Source of the DNA: Candidatus Corynebacterium faecigallinarum
GTDB lineage: Bacteria; Actinomycetota; Actinomycetes; Mycobacteriales; Mycobacteriaceae
Direction of reading: 5' to 3'
DNA length: 64,000 nucleotides
Assembly: GCA_019120175.1 (NCBI GenBank)
Contig: DWVP01000001.1
Span: forward strand, 186,001-250,000
Shown: piece by piece, positions 35,493 to 45,800 of the stretch
How positions within the stretch are numbered: the first letter of the stretch is position 1
Layout of the letters: each line of letters begins with the position of its first letter
Translations under genes and position numbers: made by a program
Notes under the pieces: model-generated
The model's input: the letters and a program-made list of their open reading frames with translations, nothing else
Told to the model about the DNA's origin: nothing
Databases searched by the model: none

Positions 35493-36074
35493 ATGGAACT
35501 GCAGCAACTGAGGGAACTCCTGGACGAGGCAGAGGTCGACTACGAGGTCGCCGGTGGGGGCGAAGGGCCCGACAAGGCCGAGGCGCTGGTGGTGGTCCTG
35601 CCCGGTGAACGTCGGCTGAAGACCAACGCCCTGTTCATCCCGCAGGACGGAGTGTTCCGCGTCGAGGCCTTCGTGTGCCGCGCGGTCGAGGAAGCCCACG
35701 CCGAGGTGTACCGGCTGCTGCTGCAGCACAACCGCAAGGCCTACGGGGTGCACTACACCCTGGACAACAACAACGACATCTACCTGGCCGGACAGTTCCC
35801 CGACACCACCACGGCCGAGGACGTCCAGCGCATCCTCGGGCAGGTGCTGGAACTGGCCGACGGCGACTTCAACCACATCCTGGAGTTGGGCTTCGAGACC
35901 TCGATCCGGCGTGAGTGGGAGTGGCGGCTGGACCGTGGGGAGCCGACCAAGAACCTCGCGGCGTTCCAGCGGCTGCGTCCCGGTTACGAGGACGAGCGCC
36001 GCCGCGAGCGCGAGGAGCGGGCGGAGAATGCCGGGAACTCCGCACCGTCGACCCCGCCCGCGCCGGGTGCGTAG
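35493..36074 (+). CDS. YbjN domain-containing protein
   Basis: The 193-aa protein carries a YbjN (type III secretion chaperone-like fold) domain: LKTNALFIPQDGVFRVEAFV, LLLQHNRKAYGVHYTLDNNN, IYLAGQFPDTTTAEDVQRIL. It has a charged Glu/Arg tail. Molecular function is not established. It follows mshA as Rv0487 does in M. tuberculosis. TAGATT, formed partly by the mshA stop codon, lies exactly 7 nt before ATG 35493, implying its own leaderless promoter inside the end of mshA. Confidence 0.85.
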   Translation: MELQQLRELLDEAEVDYEVAGGGEGPDKAEALVVVLPGERRLKTNALFIPQDGVFRVEAFVCRAVEEAHAEVYRLLLQHNRKAYGVHYTLDNNNDIYLAGQFPDTTTAEDVQRILGQVLELADGDFNHILELGFETSIRREWEWRLDRGEPTKNLAAFQRLRPGYEDERRREREERAENAGNSAPSTPPAPGA

Positions 36075-36088
36075 CTTGTTCGGTCCCG

Positions 36089-36649
36089 TCAGTTCTCGAC
36101 CGCGTACTTGAGTTGCACCATTCCGCTGTCGAAGCCTTGCTCGTGGAGCAGGCGCAGGGGGATCCGGGTGTCCGGGAACATGCGGAGGCCACCGCCGATG
36201 AGGATGGGGCAGACGACCATGCGCACCTCGTCGACCAATCCGTGACGCAGCGCGTCGGCTGCCAGGGTCGGGCCGTCCACGGTGAGGTCTTTGTCGGTGG
36301 CGTCCTTGATCGCGCGGACCGTCTCCGGGACGAACTCGCGCTCCAGACGCGTGCGGGTGGTAATGACCTTGTCGAGGGTGGTCGAGAAGACGACCTTCTC
36401 CTTCGACCGCCAGTTCTCGGCGAAGACCTCTGACTCAGGCGAATCCGCCGCGATATCGGGATCGGTCTCCCACACGGTCATCATCTCGTACATCCGGCGG
36501 CCGTACAGGTACGTACCGACCTCCGACATGTCCTGGTTGATGGCTTCCAGAACCTGTTCATCGGGGCGCGCCCAGTCGTCGAAGCGTCCCTCCTCGTCTG
36601 CGACGTAGCCGTCGGTCGAGCAGATCATCGAGTAGATCAGGTGTCCCAT
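36089..36649 (-). CDS. RibD C-terminal / dihydrofolate reductase-like protein
   Basis: The 186-aa protein belongs to the stand-alone RibD_C/DHFR-like family: IYSMICSTDGYVADEEGRFD, LYGRRMYEMMTVWETDP, KVVFSTTLDKV, LTVDGPTLAADALRHGLVDE, PILIGGGLRMFPD. It is a predicted NAD(P)H-dependent reductase with unknown substrate. AAGGAAGG lies 8 nt before ATG 36649. An upstream in-frame GTG sits too close to that site. It heads an accessory minus-strand patch inserted between YbjN and gpmA relative to the mycobacterial order. Confidence 0.85.
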   Translation of the reverse strand: MGHLIYSMICSTDGYVADEEGRFDDWARPDEQVLEAINQDMSEVGTYLYGRRMYEMMTVWETDPDIAADSPESEVFAENWRSKEKVVFSTTLDKVITTRTRLEREFVPETVRAIKDATDKDLTVDGPTLAADALRHGLVDEVRMVVCPILIGGGLRMFPDTRIPLRLLHEQGFDSGMVQLKYAVEN

Positions 36650-36701
36650 GGGCGCCACCTTCCTTCATTTTCATCGGGGTTTCCCAGTCACGCCCCGCGG
36701 C

Positions 36702-37238
36702 TCATGCTGCGGCACCGAGCCCACGTTCGGCGGCGATGGTCAACACCCACAGGTGCATCCGGTCCTCGTATCCGGCGATCGGGAACAGCCCGCGGGACGG
36801 GTCGTTGGGGTCGGTCGCCGCGACGTCGCCGATGGTGATGCTCGGTGCGTGGCTGCGTTCCGGCACCGGGATCGGGGCGTCCGACGAAAATCTCACAGCC
36901 CCACGTGACCCTGCCGCCGGCGCATCGAAGGACGGGACGCCGCCCGCGTCCTGCAGGCGCTCGAGGTCGTTGACCGCCGGGATCCCGCCGGAGAGGTAGA
37001 CGGTGAGCATCTGCCACAGCGAGCCGATCTGGTCCTGCTGGCCCTCCGGGATCTCCGAAGGATGCTGCAGCAGATAACAGGAGACGTTGAGTCCGTGGAA
37101 GCGTCCGAAAGGGTGGACGTCCCGATGGTCCAGGGCCAGTAGTTCCTGGAAGTAGTCGGCGCAGGTCATGTCGTCCCACTGCGCGCCACACTCCGGACAG
37201 GTGGTGGTGATGGCGTTCATGGCGTTCATGGTGTTCAT
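36702..37238 (-). CDS. DUF5946-like zinc-ribbon protein
   Basis: The 178-aa protein begins with repeated starts (MNTMNAMNAI) followed by TTTCPECGAQWDDMTCADYF with three cysteines, then DVHPFGRFHGLNVSCYLLQH and a long acidic region. This pattern resembles DUF5946. Function is unknown. The start is ambiguous: ATGAACACC and ATGAACGCC occur in tandem, giving three in-frame ATGs within 27 nt. AAAAGG precedes the first. Confidence 0.65.
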   Translation of the reverse strand: MNTMNAMNAITTTCPECGAQWDDMTCADYFQELLALDHRDVHPFGRFHGLNVSCYLLQHPSEIPEGQQDQIGSLWQMLTVYLSGGIPAVNDLERLQDAGGVPSFDAPAAGSRGAVRFSSDAPIPVPERSHAPSITIGDVAATDPNDPSRGLFPIAGYEDRMHLWVLTIAAERGLGAAA

Positions 37239-37277
37239 ACCTTTTATTCTTCCGGCCGGGGGCCGGGTGCACAGGTG

Positions 37278-37568
37278 TCAGATGTCATCAGTTTCTTCGT
37301 GTCTTTCGGCACTTACCGGGAGCTTGCGAAGGGTGAACGCGGCGACCACGGCAACGACAGCGGCGAGGATTCCGCCGACCGTCGCGGCCAGGCTGAAGCC
37401 CTGGGCGAAGGCGTCGAAGGCGGCATCGAGCAAGGGGGCGGCCGTGGTGTCCGGCATACGTTCCGCCTCCGCGACCGCAGCGCCGATGGTGTCGGAGCTG
37501 CCGCCCATGCGGTCTGCGTACACCGCGCCGGAAATGGTGCCGTGCCCGAACAGCGCTCCAGCGTCACG
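37278..37568 (-). pseudogene. C-terminal remnant of a DHA2-type MFS transporter
   Basis: Only the end of a 14-helix drug-exporter-type protein is recognisable. It has a periplasmic loop (SGAVYADRMGGSSDTIGAAV), then FDAFAQGFSLAATVGGILAA and VVAVVAAFTLRKLPV, a final helix with basic cytoplasmic tail. Upstream sequence in the same frame ([12 protein letters not shown]...) has no membrane character and runs into the gpmA promoter region. No start signal is seen. The other ~12 helices are missing, so I treat it as a decayed fragment. Confidence 0.6.
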
Positions 37569-37702
37569 GGTATCGCAGGTGCGCTCCGTCTCCTCGTCGG
37601 TGACGACCTGCCGGGCGCAGATGAACGGGAGAACAACTGACCGTACCCCTCCCTGGGTAGTTAGTCCGGTGCGCAGCAGCGGGACGTGGCAGAATAAGAG
37701 CC

Positions 37703-38458
37703 ATGAGCGAATCGAACCACGGCACACTGATCCTGCTCCGCCACGGGCAGAGCGAATGGAACGCATCCAACCAGTTCACCGGCTGGGTTGACGTCGACCT
37801 CACCGAGAAGGGGCGTGCCGAGGCCGTCCGCGGCGGCGAGCTCATCGCCGACGCCGGCCTGAAGCCCGGCATCCTGTACACCTCGATGCTGCGTCGCGCG
37901 ATCACCACCGCTGCGCTGGCCCTGGACAAGGCCGACCGGCACTGGATCCCGGTCATCCGTGACTGGCGGCTCAACGAGCGCCACTACGGTGCGCTGCAGG
38001 GGCTGAACAAGGCCGAGACCAAGGAGAAGTACGGCGACGACCAGTTCATGGCATGGCGTCGCAGCTACGACACCCCGCCGCCGGAGCTGGAGGACGGCGA
38101 GGAGTACTCCCAGGCCGGCGACCCGCGCTACACCGGTCTCGCCGAGGTCCCGAAGACCGAGTGCCTGCTGGACGTCGTCAAGCGCCTGGTGCCCTACTAC
38201 CAGACCGAGATCTTGCCCCGGCTGGAGAACGGCGAGACCGTCCTGGTCGCCGCCCACGGCAATTCGCTGCGCGCCCTGGTCAAGCACCTCGACAAGATCT
38301 CCGACGAGGACATCGCCGGGCTGAACATCCCCACCGGCATCCCGCTGGTCTACCGCCTCAGCTCCACCGGTACGGTGCTGAACCCCGGTGGCGAATACCT
38401 TGACCCGGAGGCCGCAGAGGCCGGAGCGTCCGCCGTCGCCGCGCAGGGCGGCAAGTAG
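37703..38458 (+). CDS. gpmA: 2,3-bisphosphoglycerate-dependent phosphoglycerate mutase
   Basis: This glycolytic enzyme interconverts 3- and 2-phosphoglycerate. It is 251 aa. The phospho-histidine is His14 in [12 protein letters not shown], the partner Glu is in [11 protein letters not shown], and the second His is in [17 protein letters not shown]. The dPGM-specific insert [15 protein letters not shown] is present, separating it from simple histidine phosphatases. It is followed by senX3-regX3, as in mycobacteria and C. glutamicum. Confidence 0.97.
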   Translation: MSESNHGTLILLRHGQSEWNASNQFTGWVDVDLTEKGRAEAVRGGELIADAGLKPGILYTSMLRRAITTAALALDKADRHWIPVIRDWRLNERHYGALQGLNKAETKEKYGDDQFMAWRRSYDTPPPELEDGEEYSQAGDPRYTGLAEVPKTECLLDVVKRLVPYYQTEILPRLENGETVLVAAHGNSLRALVKHLDKISDEDIAGLNIPTGIPLVYRLSSTGTVLNPGGEYLDPEAAEAGASAVAAQGGK

Positions 38459-38465
38459 TTCAGGG

Positions 38466-39695
38466 ATGAATTCCGCGGGGGCTGAACTCGGCGCGGCCGT
38501 CGTCCTCGGCCTACTGGTCGGGGCGCTGGTCACCGCAGTGGTCTACATTCTCCGGCGGCGTGCGGAACGTCGCCTGGAGGCACGCATCCGGCGCGAGACC
38601 CAGCAGAACAAGGTCGCGACCTTGGCGCAGGTCATGCACTTCGCCCTGGAATCCGCGCCCTGGGGTTTCGCGGTGGTCGACCACCGTGCTGACCTGGTGC
38701 TGTCCAACCGGACCGCCCAGGAGCTGGGGGTTGTGGACGAGCGTCGGCTCGCCCCCGAGGTCTGGCGTCTGGCCCAGCGGGTCTTCGACGACGGCGCGCC
38801 CCGCGACGGGGTGTTGCACCCCGGTCCCACCACCGTCGGCCCGTTGTTCTCCGTCGCGGTGTCCGTGAAACGACTGACCACCGCCGACGACCGTTTTGTC
38901 GTGGTCTACAGCTGGGACAACTCCGAACAGGTGCGAATGGAGTCCGCCCGCCGGGACTTCGTGGCAAATGTCTCCCACGAACTCAAGACCCCGGTCGGGG
39001 CGATCTCCCTGCTGGTCGAGACGATGCTGGAGGCCAGCGACGACCCGGCGGCCGTCGAGTACTTCGGGCAGAAGCTGGGCGTGGAGACCCAACGCATCTC
39101 CACGATGATCGCCGAGCTGATCGGCCTGTCGAAGTTGCAGGGGGCGGAGTCGTTGCCGGACCCTCAGCCGGTCAACGTCGACGACGTCGTCGACAGGGCG
39201 GTGGAACGCTCGACGATGGCCGCCGAGGTCGAGGGCCTGGAACTGCGGACCGACGGCCCGTGCAACGCACAACTGATGGGCGATGAGGGACTGCTGGTCA
39301 CCGCGGTGACCAACCTGATTTCCAATGCGATCAACTACTCCCCGGAGGACACCCCGGTCACCGTCACCCGAGCGGTGCGCGGCGAGTCTGTGGTGATCAG
39401 GGTGACCGACCGGGGGACCGGCATCCCGAAGGAGGAGCAGAAGCGCGTCTTCGAACGTTTCTACCGGGCGGACAAGGCCCGTTCCCGTGCCACCGGCGGC
39501 ACGGGCCTGGGCCTGGCGGTGGTCAAGCACACGGTGATCAACCATGGTGGCAATGTGTCGTTGTGGTCCAGGCCGGGTACCGGCTCGACGTTCTCCCTGG
39601 AGTTCCCGGTGTTGCGGGACGATGACTCTGTTGCCGAAAACGTCCCGGACCAGGACCGGTTCGTCTCCACCGAACTGCTGCCCGGCGAGCAGTAG
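38466..39695 (+). CDS. senX3: SenX3-type sensor histidine kinase
   Basis: This is the membrane sensor of a phosphate-linked two-component system. One N-terminal helix (AAVVLGLLVGALVTAVVYIL) anchors a PAS-like region (residues ~55-150). DHp residue His171 in FVANVSHELKTPVGA and the HATPase domain (N box NLISNAINYSPEDTPV, G1 VTDRGTGIP, G2 GGTGLGLAVVKH) follow. It is 409 aa. The start ATG 38466 is 7 nt after the gpmA stop and lacks a clear ribosome binding site. SenX3-RegX3 controls phosphate-starvation genes in mycobacteria; that role is inferred by family and synteny. Confidence 0.92.
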   Translation: MNSAGAELGAAVVLGLLVGALVTAVVYILRRRAERRLEARIRRETQQNKVATLAQVMHFALESAPWGFAVVDHRADLVLSNRTAQELGVVDERRLAPEVWRLAQRVFDDGAPRDGVLHPGPTTVGPLFSVAVSVKRLTTADDRFVVVYSWDNSEQVRMESARRDFVANVSHELKTPVGAISLLVETMLEASDDPAAVEYFGQKLGVETQRISTMIAELIGLSKLQGAESLPDPQPVNVDDVVDRAVERSTMAAEVEGLELRTDGPCNAQLMGDEGLLVTAVTNLISNAINYSPEDTPVTVTRAVRGESVVIRVTDRGTGIPKEEQKRVFERFYRADKARSRATGGTGLGLAVVKHTVINHGGNVSLWSRPGTGSTFSLEFPVLRDDDSVAENVPDQDRFVSTELLPGEQ

Positions 39696-39872
39696 ATCTC
39701 CCGGATGCTGCGTCCGGCCCAAAGCAAACTCCAGGCAAACTCTTCTCGAATAGTGCGTGTATCGCGCTCAACAGGCAGGCGAGCAGGTCGGCTCGCGTTT
39801 AGACTTAAGGCGTCTGCTGCAAACTCGGCCGTCATATGGCCGACATCGACGTGTGAGGACAACGAACCAACC

Positions 39873-40577
39873 GTGACCATTGATCGACCGACCGTGCTCA
39901 TTGTCGAAGATGAGCAATCGTTGGCAGAGCCACTCGCTTTCCTGTTGGAGAAGGAGGGGTTCGGTGTCTACTCCGCCGCGGACGGTCCCGCGGCCCTGGA
40001 GAAGTTCAACGCCCACGGCATCGACCTGGTGCTGCTGGACGTCATGTTGCCCGGGATGTCCGGCACGGAGGTGTGCAAGCAGTTGCGGACGGTCTCCACT
40101 GTGCCGGTGATCATGGTGACCGCACGCGACAGCGAGATCGACAAGGTCGTCGGCCTGGAGATCGGTGCGGACGACTACGTTACCAAGCCGTACTCCGCGA
40201 GGGAGTTGATCGCCCGGATCCGGGCCGTCCTGCGCCGCGGCGGGGAGCCGGAGATCGAGGGGGAGGGTGACGACGGCCAGGTGCTGCGCAGTCGTCGCGT
40301 GGTGCTGGACGTCGAGCGACACACGGTGACGGTGGAGGGGAAGGACGTCTCACTGCCGCTCAAGGAGTTCGACCTGCTGGAGTACCTCATGCGCAATGAG
40401 GGCAGGGTGCTCACCCGCGGCCAGCTCATCGACCGGGTGTGGGGGATCGACTACGTCGGCGACACCAAGACCCTCGACGTACACGTCAAACGGCTGCGGT
40501 CGAAGATCGAGGTGGATCCGGCGAAGCCGAAGGTGCTGGTGACGGTTCGCGGGCTGGGCTACAAGTTCGAGGGGTAG
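39873..40577 (+). CDS. regX3: RegX3-type response regulator (OmpR/PhoB family)
   Basis: The 234-aa protein has a receiver domain with the phosphoacceptor Asp56 in LVLLDVMLPGMSG, acidic pocket VEDEQS and the conserved Lys of VTKPYSARELIARI. A winged-helix DNA-binding domain follows (LPLKEFDLLEYLMRNEGRVL, TKTLDVHVKRLRSKI, RGLGYKFEG). The GTG at 39873 gives the expected N-terminus. The 177-nt gap after senX3 contains a TAGACT box (39800-39805), so regX3 may have its own promoter. Confidence 0.93.
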   Translation: MTIDRPTVLIVEDEQSLAEPLAFLLEKEGFGVYSAADGPAALEKFNAHGIDLVLLDVMLPGMSGTEVCKQLRTVSTVPVIMVTARDSEIDKVVGLEIGADDYVTKPYSARELIARIRAVLRRGGEPEIEGEGDDGQVLRSRRVVLDVERHTVTVEGKDVSLPLKEFDLLEYLMRNEGRVLTRGQLIDRVWGIDYVGDTKTLDVHVKRLRSKIEVDPAKPKVLVTVRGLGYKFEG

Positions 40578-40608
40578 CCCAGTAGTTCTCCGGGGACGCC
40601 GCGACCGC

Positions 40609-42613
<2,005 letters not shown>

Positions 42614-42615
<2 letters not shown>

Positions 42616-42651
42616 CCTACACTGTGTTTCACTTGGTGTAGTCGGGTTTTT
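42614..42651 (+). terminator. Terminator after ppx
   Basis: GA(c)CTACAC pairs with GTGTAGTC around a 13-nt loop and is followed by GGGTTTTT. It overlaps the ppx stop codon. The stem is moderate with one bulge. Confidence 0.55.
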
Positions 42652-42822
42652 CCTGTCCGAAGAGCGACGATGTGGGCAGGAACTGTGATAGCTGTAAACT
42701 GTCGACTGATAATTGAGGTAGGAGACAGGGCCACCGGAAAATGAGATGGTGGCTGTCGTGGGTCGACGGATTGACGCGAGAGTGATCCTCCGGCTGGCGG
42801 TTACCGATGATGGGAACGATTG

Positions 42823-43941
42823 ATGAGTGAGAAACTGACTGTTGCGGAGCTGATGGCCCGCAATGCGAAGGAGGGCGGACGCTCCGGCTCGGGGCGTCCG
42901 CGGCGACGTCGCACCCTCGAGGAGGGTGGAGTTTCTGTCTCTGAGCTGACCGGATCCATCCCGGTGGTCCGCGATGAGGATCTGGAACACGTCGGGGTTC
43001 ATGAGAGTCAGGACGCTGCGACGGAGCAGGTTGAGGCGGCTGAGCCGACCGTGCAGGATGCGGTGGCCGAGCCGGTCGAGGAGCCGGACGTCGAAGTTGC
43101 CGCAGAGGCCGCTGCCGACAACGGTGCCGATACTGGGGCTGGGACCCCGGCCGCGTCCGGGTACCCCGGGCTGTTCAGTCACGACACCGACACCACGACC
43201 ATCATCCCGGTCGCCGGCGATGCCGACACGTACGGTGACGCTGACGTGTACGGTGATGCGGCTGCATCGGCCGCCGCCGAGGACACTGCGGATACGGTGG
43301 ACACTGGGTCTGCAGAGCCGGACGCTGCGGGTGAGGTCGAGGCCGGTAACGCCGATGCCGACGCCACCACCGTCTTCCCGACCGTTGGTGCCACCGCTGT
43401 CGGCGCTACGGCTGCTGGGATCGGCGGCGGTGCCGCTGGCATCCAGACTGAGTCCGCTGACGCGGAGGAGGAGTTCGAGGAGTTCTCTGACTCCGCCGTG
43501 AACACTGCGGACGCTGTGGACACTGTGGACACTGTGGATTCCGTGGACTTCGGGCACGACACGGACGCCTACGGCACCGCCGAGGCCGGAATGGCGGACG
43601 CGGACGCTGAGTTCGACGCGGACGCTGAGTACGCTGACTCCGTTGACTCTGAGGACCCCGACGAGATCATCGAGTACGAGGATGACGCCGTCTCGTGGCC
43701 GGCGATGATCGGTCAGGCTGCCATCGCCGTCGTCATCGGTGTCATCATCTTCTTCGGATTCACCCTGCTGTGGGACAAGCTCGCCGCCGGGCTGGTCCTG
43801 GCCATGGCCGTGATCGTCACCCTGATCTGTGTGGGTCTGGTGCACGCACTGTTGCGGCACCGTGACACCCTTATCCTGGTTCTTTCCCTGATCGTGGGCC
43901 TTGCACTCACGCTCGGGCCACGGCTGATCTTGTCGATCTGA
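42823..43941 (+). CDS. Acidic low-complexity membrane protein, Rv0497-like
   Basis: The 372-aa product starts with a conserved cytoplasmic motif (MSEKLTVAELMARNAKEGGR then RPRRRRTLEEGGVSVSELTG). A ~230-residue Ala/Asp/Glu-rich disordered region follows, then three C-terminal transmembrane helices (AAIAVVIGVIIFFGFTLLW, LVLAMAVIVTLICVGLVHAL, LILVLSLIVGLALTLG). Its place between ppx and proC matches Rv0497. The disordered region contains a run of 9-nt DNA repeats (43501-43548) encoding NTADAVDTVDTVDSVD. Function is unknown. Confidence 0.8.
   Translation: MSEKLTVAELMARNAKEGGRSGSGRPRRRRTLEEGGVSVSELTGSIPVVRDEDLEHVGVHESQDAATEQVEAAEPTVQDAVAEPVEEPDVEVAAEAAADNGADTGAGTPAASGYPGLFSHDTDTTTIIPVAGDADTYGDADVYGDAAASAAAEDTADTVDTGSAEPDAAGEVEAGNADADATTVFPTVGATAVGATAAGIGGGAAGIQTESADAEEEFEEFSDSAVNTADAVDTVDTVDSVDFGHDTDAYGTAEAGMADADAEFDADAEYADSVDSEDPDEIIEYEDDAVSWPAMIGQAAIAVVIGVIIFFGFTLLWDKLAAGLVLAMAVIVTLICVGLVHALLRHRDTLILVLSLIVGLALTLGPRLILSI
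43501..43548 (+). repeat. 9-nt tandem repeat tract (GACACTGYG type)
   Basis: Units AACACTGCG, GACGCTGTG, GACACTGTG, GACACTGTG and GATTCCGTG follow head to tail in frame inside the Rv0497-like gene. Confidence 0.75.
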
Positions 43942-43989
43942 CCGACCCCTCACTAGCGCTCGTCACCCCAGCCTGGCACGCTGGGGTAC

Positions 43990-44817
43990 ATGACTAGAAT
44001 CGCATTCATTGGTGGAGGAAACATCGGCGAGGCCCTGATGTCAGGGCTCGTCGGCAACGGGGAGCAGGGGGACAAGCCCGATATCGTCGTCTTCGACCCC
44101 AGTACCGAGCGCGTGGACGTCCTGCGTGAGCGTTACGGTGTCATCCCGGCCGGCAACGCCGCCGAGGCCACCTCCGACGCGGACATCGTCGTCATCGCCG
44201 TGAAGCCCTACATCGTCGGCCCGGTCCTCGACGAGATCTCCTCGACCATCGACAACAACGACACCGACACCATCGTGGTGTCCGTCGCCGCCGGCGTCAG
44301 CCTGGCGAGCATGGAGTCCTCGCTGGCCGCCGGTGTTGCCGTGGTCCGCGTGATGCCGAACACCCCGATGCTCGTCGGCAAGGGCATGAGTGCCATCGCC
44401 GGTGGACGTTTCGCCTCCGCCGAGCAGGTCGAGGCCGTCCGTGAACTGTTCGCCACCGTCGGTTCGGCCGTGGCCGTGGCAGAGAAGGACATTGACGCGG
44501 TGACCGCTGTCTCCGGCTCCGGCCCGGCCTATCTGTTCCTCGTCGGCGAGGCGATGACCGATGCCGGCGTGCAGCTGGGACTGACCCGCGATGTCGCCCA
44601 GCAACTCGCTGTCGCCACTATCGAGGGTGCGGCGACGATGATGGCCCAGGGGGACCTCGACCCGGTCCAGCTGCGTGCCAACGTGACCAGCCCCGGTGGA
44701 ACCACCGCTGCGGCGACCCGCACCCTGGAGGAGAACGGGATCCGTGCGGCCTTCTTCCGCGCCATGCAGGCGTGTGCGGACAAGTCGCAGGAGCTCGGCC
44801 GCCCCTCGGACTCCTGA
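43990..44817 (+). CDS. proC: Pyrroline-5-carboxylate reductase
   Basis: Final step of proline synthesis, NAD(P)H-dependent. It is 275 aa. The Rossmann motif IAFIGGGNIGEALMSGL opens the protein. VVIAVKPYIVGPVL, VVRVMPNTPMLVGKGMSAI and the family signature AVSGSGPAYLFLVGEAM lead to the C-terminal dimer domain with ANVTSPGGTTAAATRTLEE. The ATG is preceded by a weak CACGCT box 7 nt away, consistent with leaderless translation. Confidence 0.96.
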   Translation: MTRIAFIGGGNIGEALMSGLVGNGEQGDKPDIVVFDPSTERVDVLRERYGVIPAGNAAEATSDADIVVIAVKPYIVGPVLDEISSTIDNNDTDTIVVSVAAGVSLASMESSLAAGVAVVRVMPNTPMLVGKGMSAIAGGRFASAEQVEAVRELFATVGSAVAVAEKDIDAVTAVSGSGPAYLFLVGEAMTDAGVQLGLTRDVAQQLAVATIEGAATMMAQGDLDPVQLRANVTSPGGTTAAATRTLEENGIRAAFFRAMQACADKSQELGRPSDS

Positions 44818-44907
44818 GTCGCTGAGGCCCGTCCGGCAGGGCGTTCAGCAGACTCCTGAAACGACACCCGGCGGGGTATCCTTCTCGTCATCTGATTCGA
44901 CACCAGG

Positions 44908-44972
44908 CCCCACCAGTCACTCCCACCTCCACCCCTGTATGGGGGCATTTGGTGCAGGTGTGATTGGTGGGG
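44908..44972 (+). other. Long hairpin after proC
   Basis: CCCCACCAGTCAC (44908-44920) pairs with GTGATTGGTGGGG (44960-44972) through 13 bp including one G-U. The loop contains a secondary ACCCCTGTATGGGGG pairing. No T tract follows. It lies in the 310-nt gap between proC and the HTH gene and may end the proC message or form a leader structure. Confidence 0.6.
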
Positions 44973-45009
44973 TCTCGCTAGTCACAACCGTGTCAGTAGT
45001 TCAATTATG

Positions 45010-45041
45010 TTGTTCCTGTCGCATTATTCACAGGAATAACG
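45010..45041. promoter_or_regulatory. Candidate operator: dyad upstream of the HTH gene
   Basis: GTTGTTCCTGT and ACAGGAATAAC are inverted repeats of 11 nt (10 exact, one G-T) spaced by 10 nt, in a locally AT-rich stretch 87 nt before the HTH start. The spacing of about two helical turns between half-site centres fits a dimeric regulator. Which protein binds is unknown. Confidence 0.6.
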
Positions 45042-45127
45042 TTAGTATTGGGATCAGCGCTCGGCGTTTCGAGTACTGCAGGAGGGGAAGCCTGCAGCGC
45101 GTGCGTGCGTCGTAAAGGATGGAAATT

Positions 45128-45328
45128 ATGGCAAGCAATGACAGTGGAACGTTTCTCACGGTCGCTGAGGTCGCCGAGCTTATGCGGGTGTCCAAGATGA
45201 CCGTGTACCGACTGGTTCACTCCGGTGAGCTTCCGGCCGTCCGCGTGGGACGCTCTTTCCGCGTGCACGAGCAGGCGGTTAAGGAGTACCTGGGCGCCTC
45301 GATCTACGAGGCGGGCCAGACCGGCTAG
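45128..45328 (+). CDS. Small helix-turn-helix regulator, excisionase/MerR-type (Rv0500A-like)
   Basis: The 66-aa DNA-binding protein is essentially one winged HTH: FLTVAEVAELMRVSKMTVYR then LVHSGELPAVRVGRSFRVHE. It is conserved between proC and bS22 in Corynebacteriales. Related small MerR-like regulators such as BldC act in development, but no target is known here. ATG 45128 is chosen over ATG 45119 because AAAGGATGG gives a 5-7 nt spacing. A strong dyad lies upstream, raising the possibility of autoregulation. Confidence 0.88.
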   Translation: MASNDSGTFLTVAEVAELMRVSKMTVYRLVHSGELPAVRVGRSFRVHEQAVKEYLGASIYEAGQTG

Positions 45329-45365
45329 CGTCCCGTCCCCGTCGGTTCGCCCGGCGGATGCGTTC

Positions 45366-45425
45366 GACCCCTCCCCTTGGTGATGGTGGCAGTACTGCCG
45401 CTGATGCCAAGGGGAGGGGTCTTTT
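45366..45425 (+). terminator. Rho-independent terminator after the HTH gene
   Basis: GACCCCTCCCCTTGG pairs perfectly with CCAAGGGGAGGGGTC and runs into TTTT; the loop itself contains GGCAGTACTGCC. Confidence 0.92.
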
Positions 45426-45594
45426 GCTGCAAGGGAGGGGATGACGATAGACTGTCAGCCATTCGTGTCGGTTCGGTCCCGATCGCTGAGATCCCCCGTG
45501 GTCTCAGTTGCCGTTGCAGGATGCTCACGCGTTCGGCGGGAACCGACCACCAGAGGCGATCCGTAACCGAAGAACAAACCACGAGGGAGGACCC

Positions 45595-45696
45595 ATGGGT
45601 TCTGTCATCAAGAAGCGCCGCAAGCGCATGTCGAAGAAGAAGCACCGTAAGATGCTGCGCCGTACTCGCGTTCAGCGACGGAAGCTCGGCAAGTAA
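45595..45696 (+). CDS. Small ribosomal subunit protein bS22 (AURKAIP1/COX24 domain)
   Basis: The 33-aa, highly basic peptide begins [19 protein letters not shown] and ends RRKLGK. It is nearly invariant in actinobacteria and corresponds to Rv0500B, identified as bS22 in the mycobacterial 30S subunit near the decoding centre and related to mitochondrial mS38. GGGAGG lies 4 nt before the ATG. It stands alone after a terminator. Confidence 0.93.
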   Translation: MGSVIKKRRKRMSKKKHRKMLRRTRVQRRKLGK

Positions 45697-45800
45697 ACCG
45701 CAGCCACACCCCACCAGTGTGTGGCTCTGCAGCGTGGTCCCCGGTCCTTGATGGCCGGGGGCCACGTTTTTGTGTCGGGACGCCGACTACACTGGTCGCC

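Noticed and set aside
33701..35494. 597-codon minus-strand frame across the broken hydrolase and mshA
   Set aside because: Runs opposite unmistakable MshA motifs and has no start signal.
37569..37766. Upstream extension of the MFS remnant as a complete small gene
   Set aside because: The N-terminal part of that frame has no membrane or family character and overlaps the gpmA promoter region.
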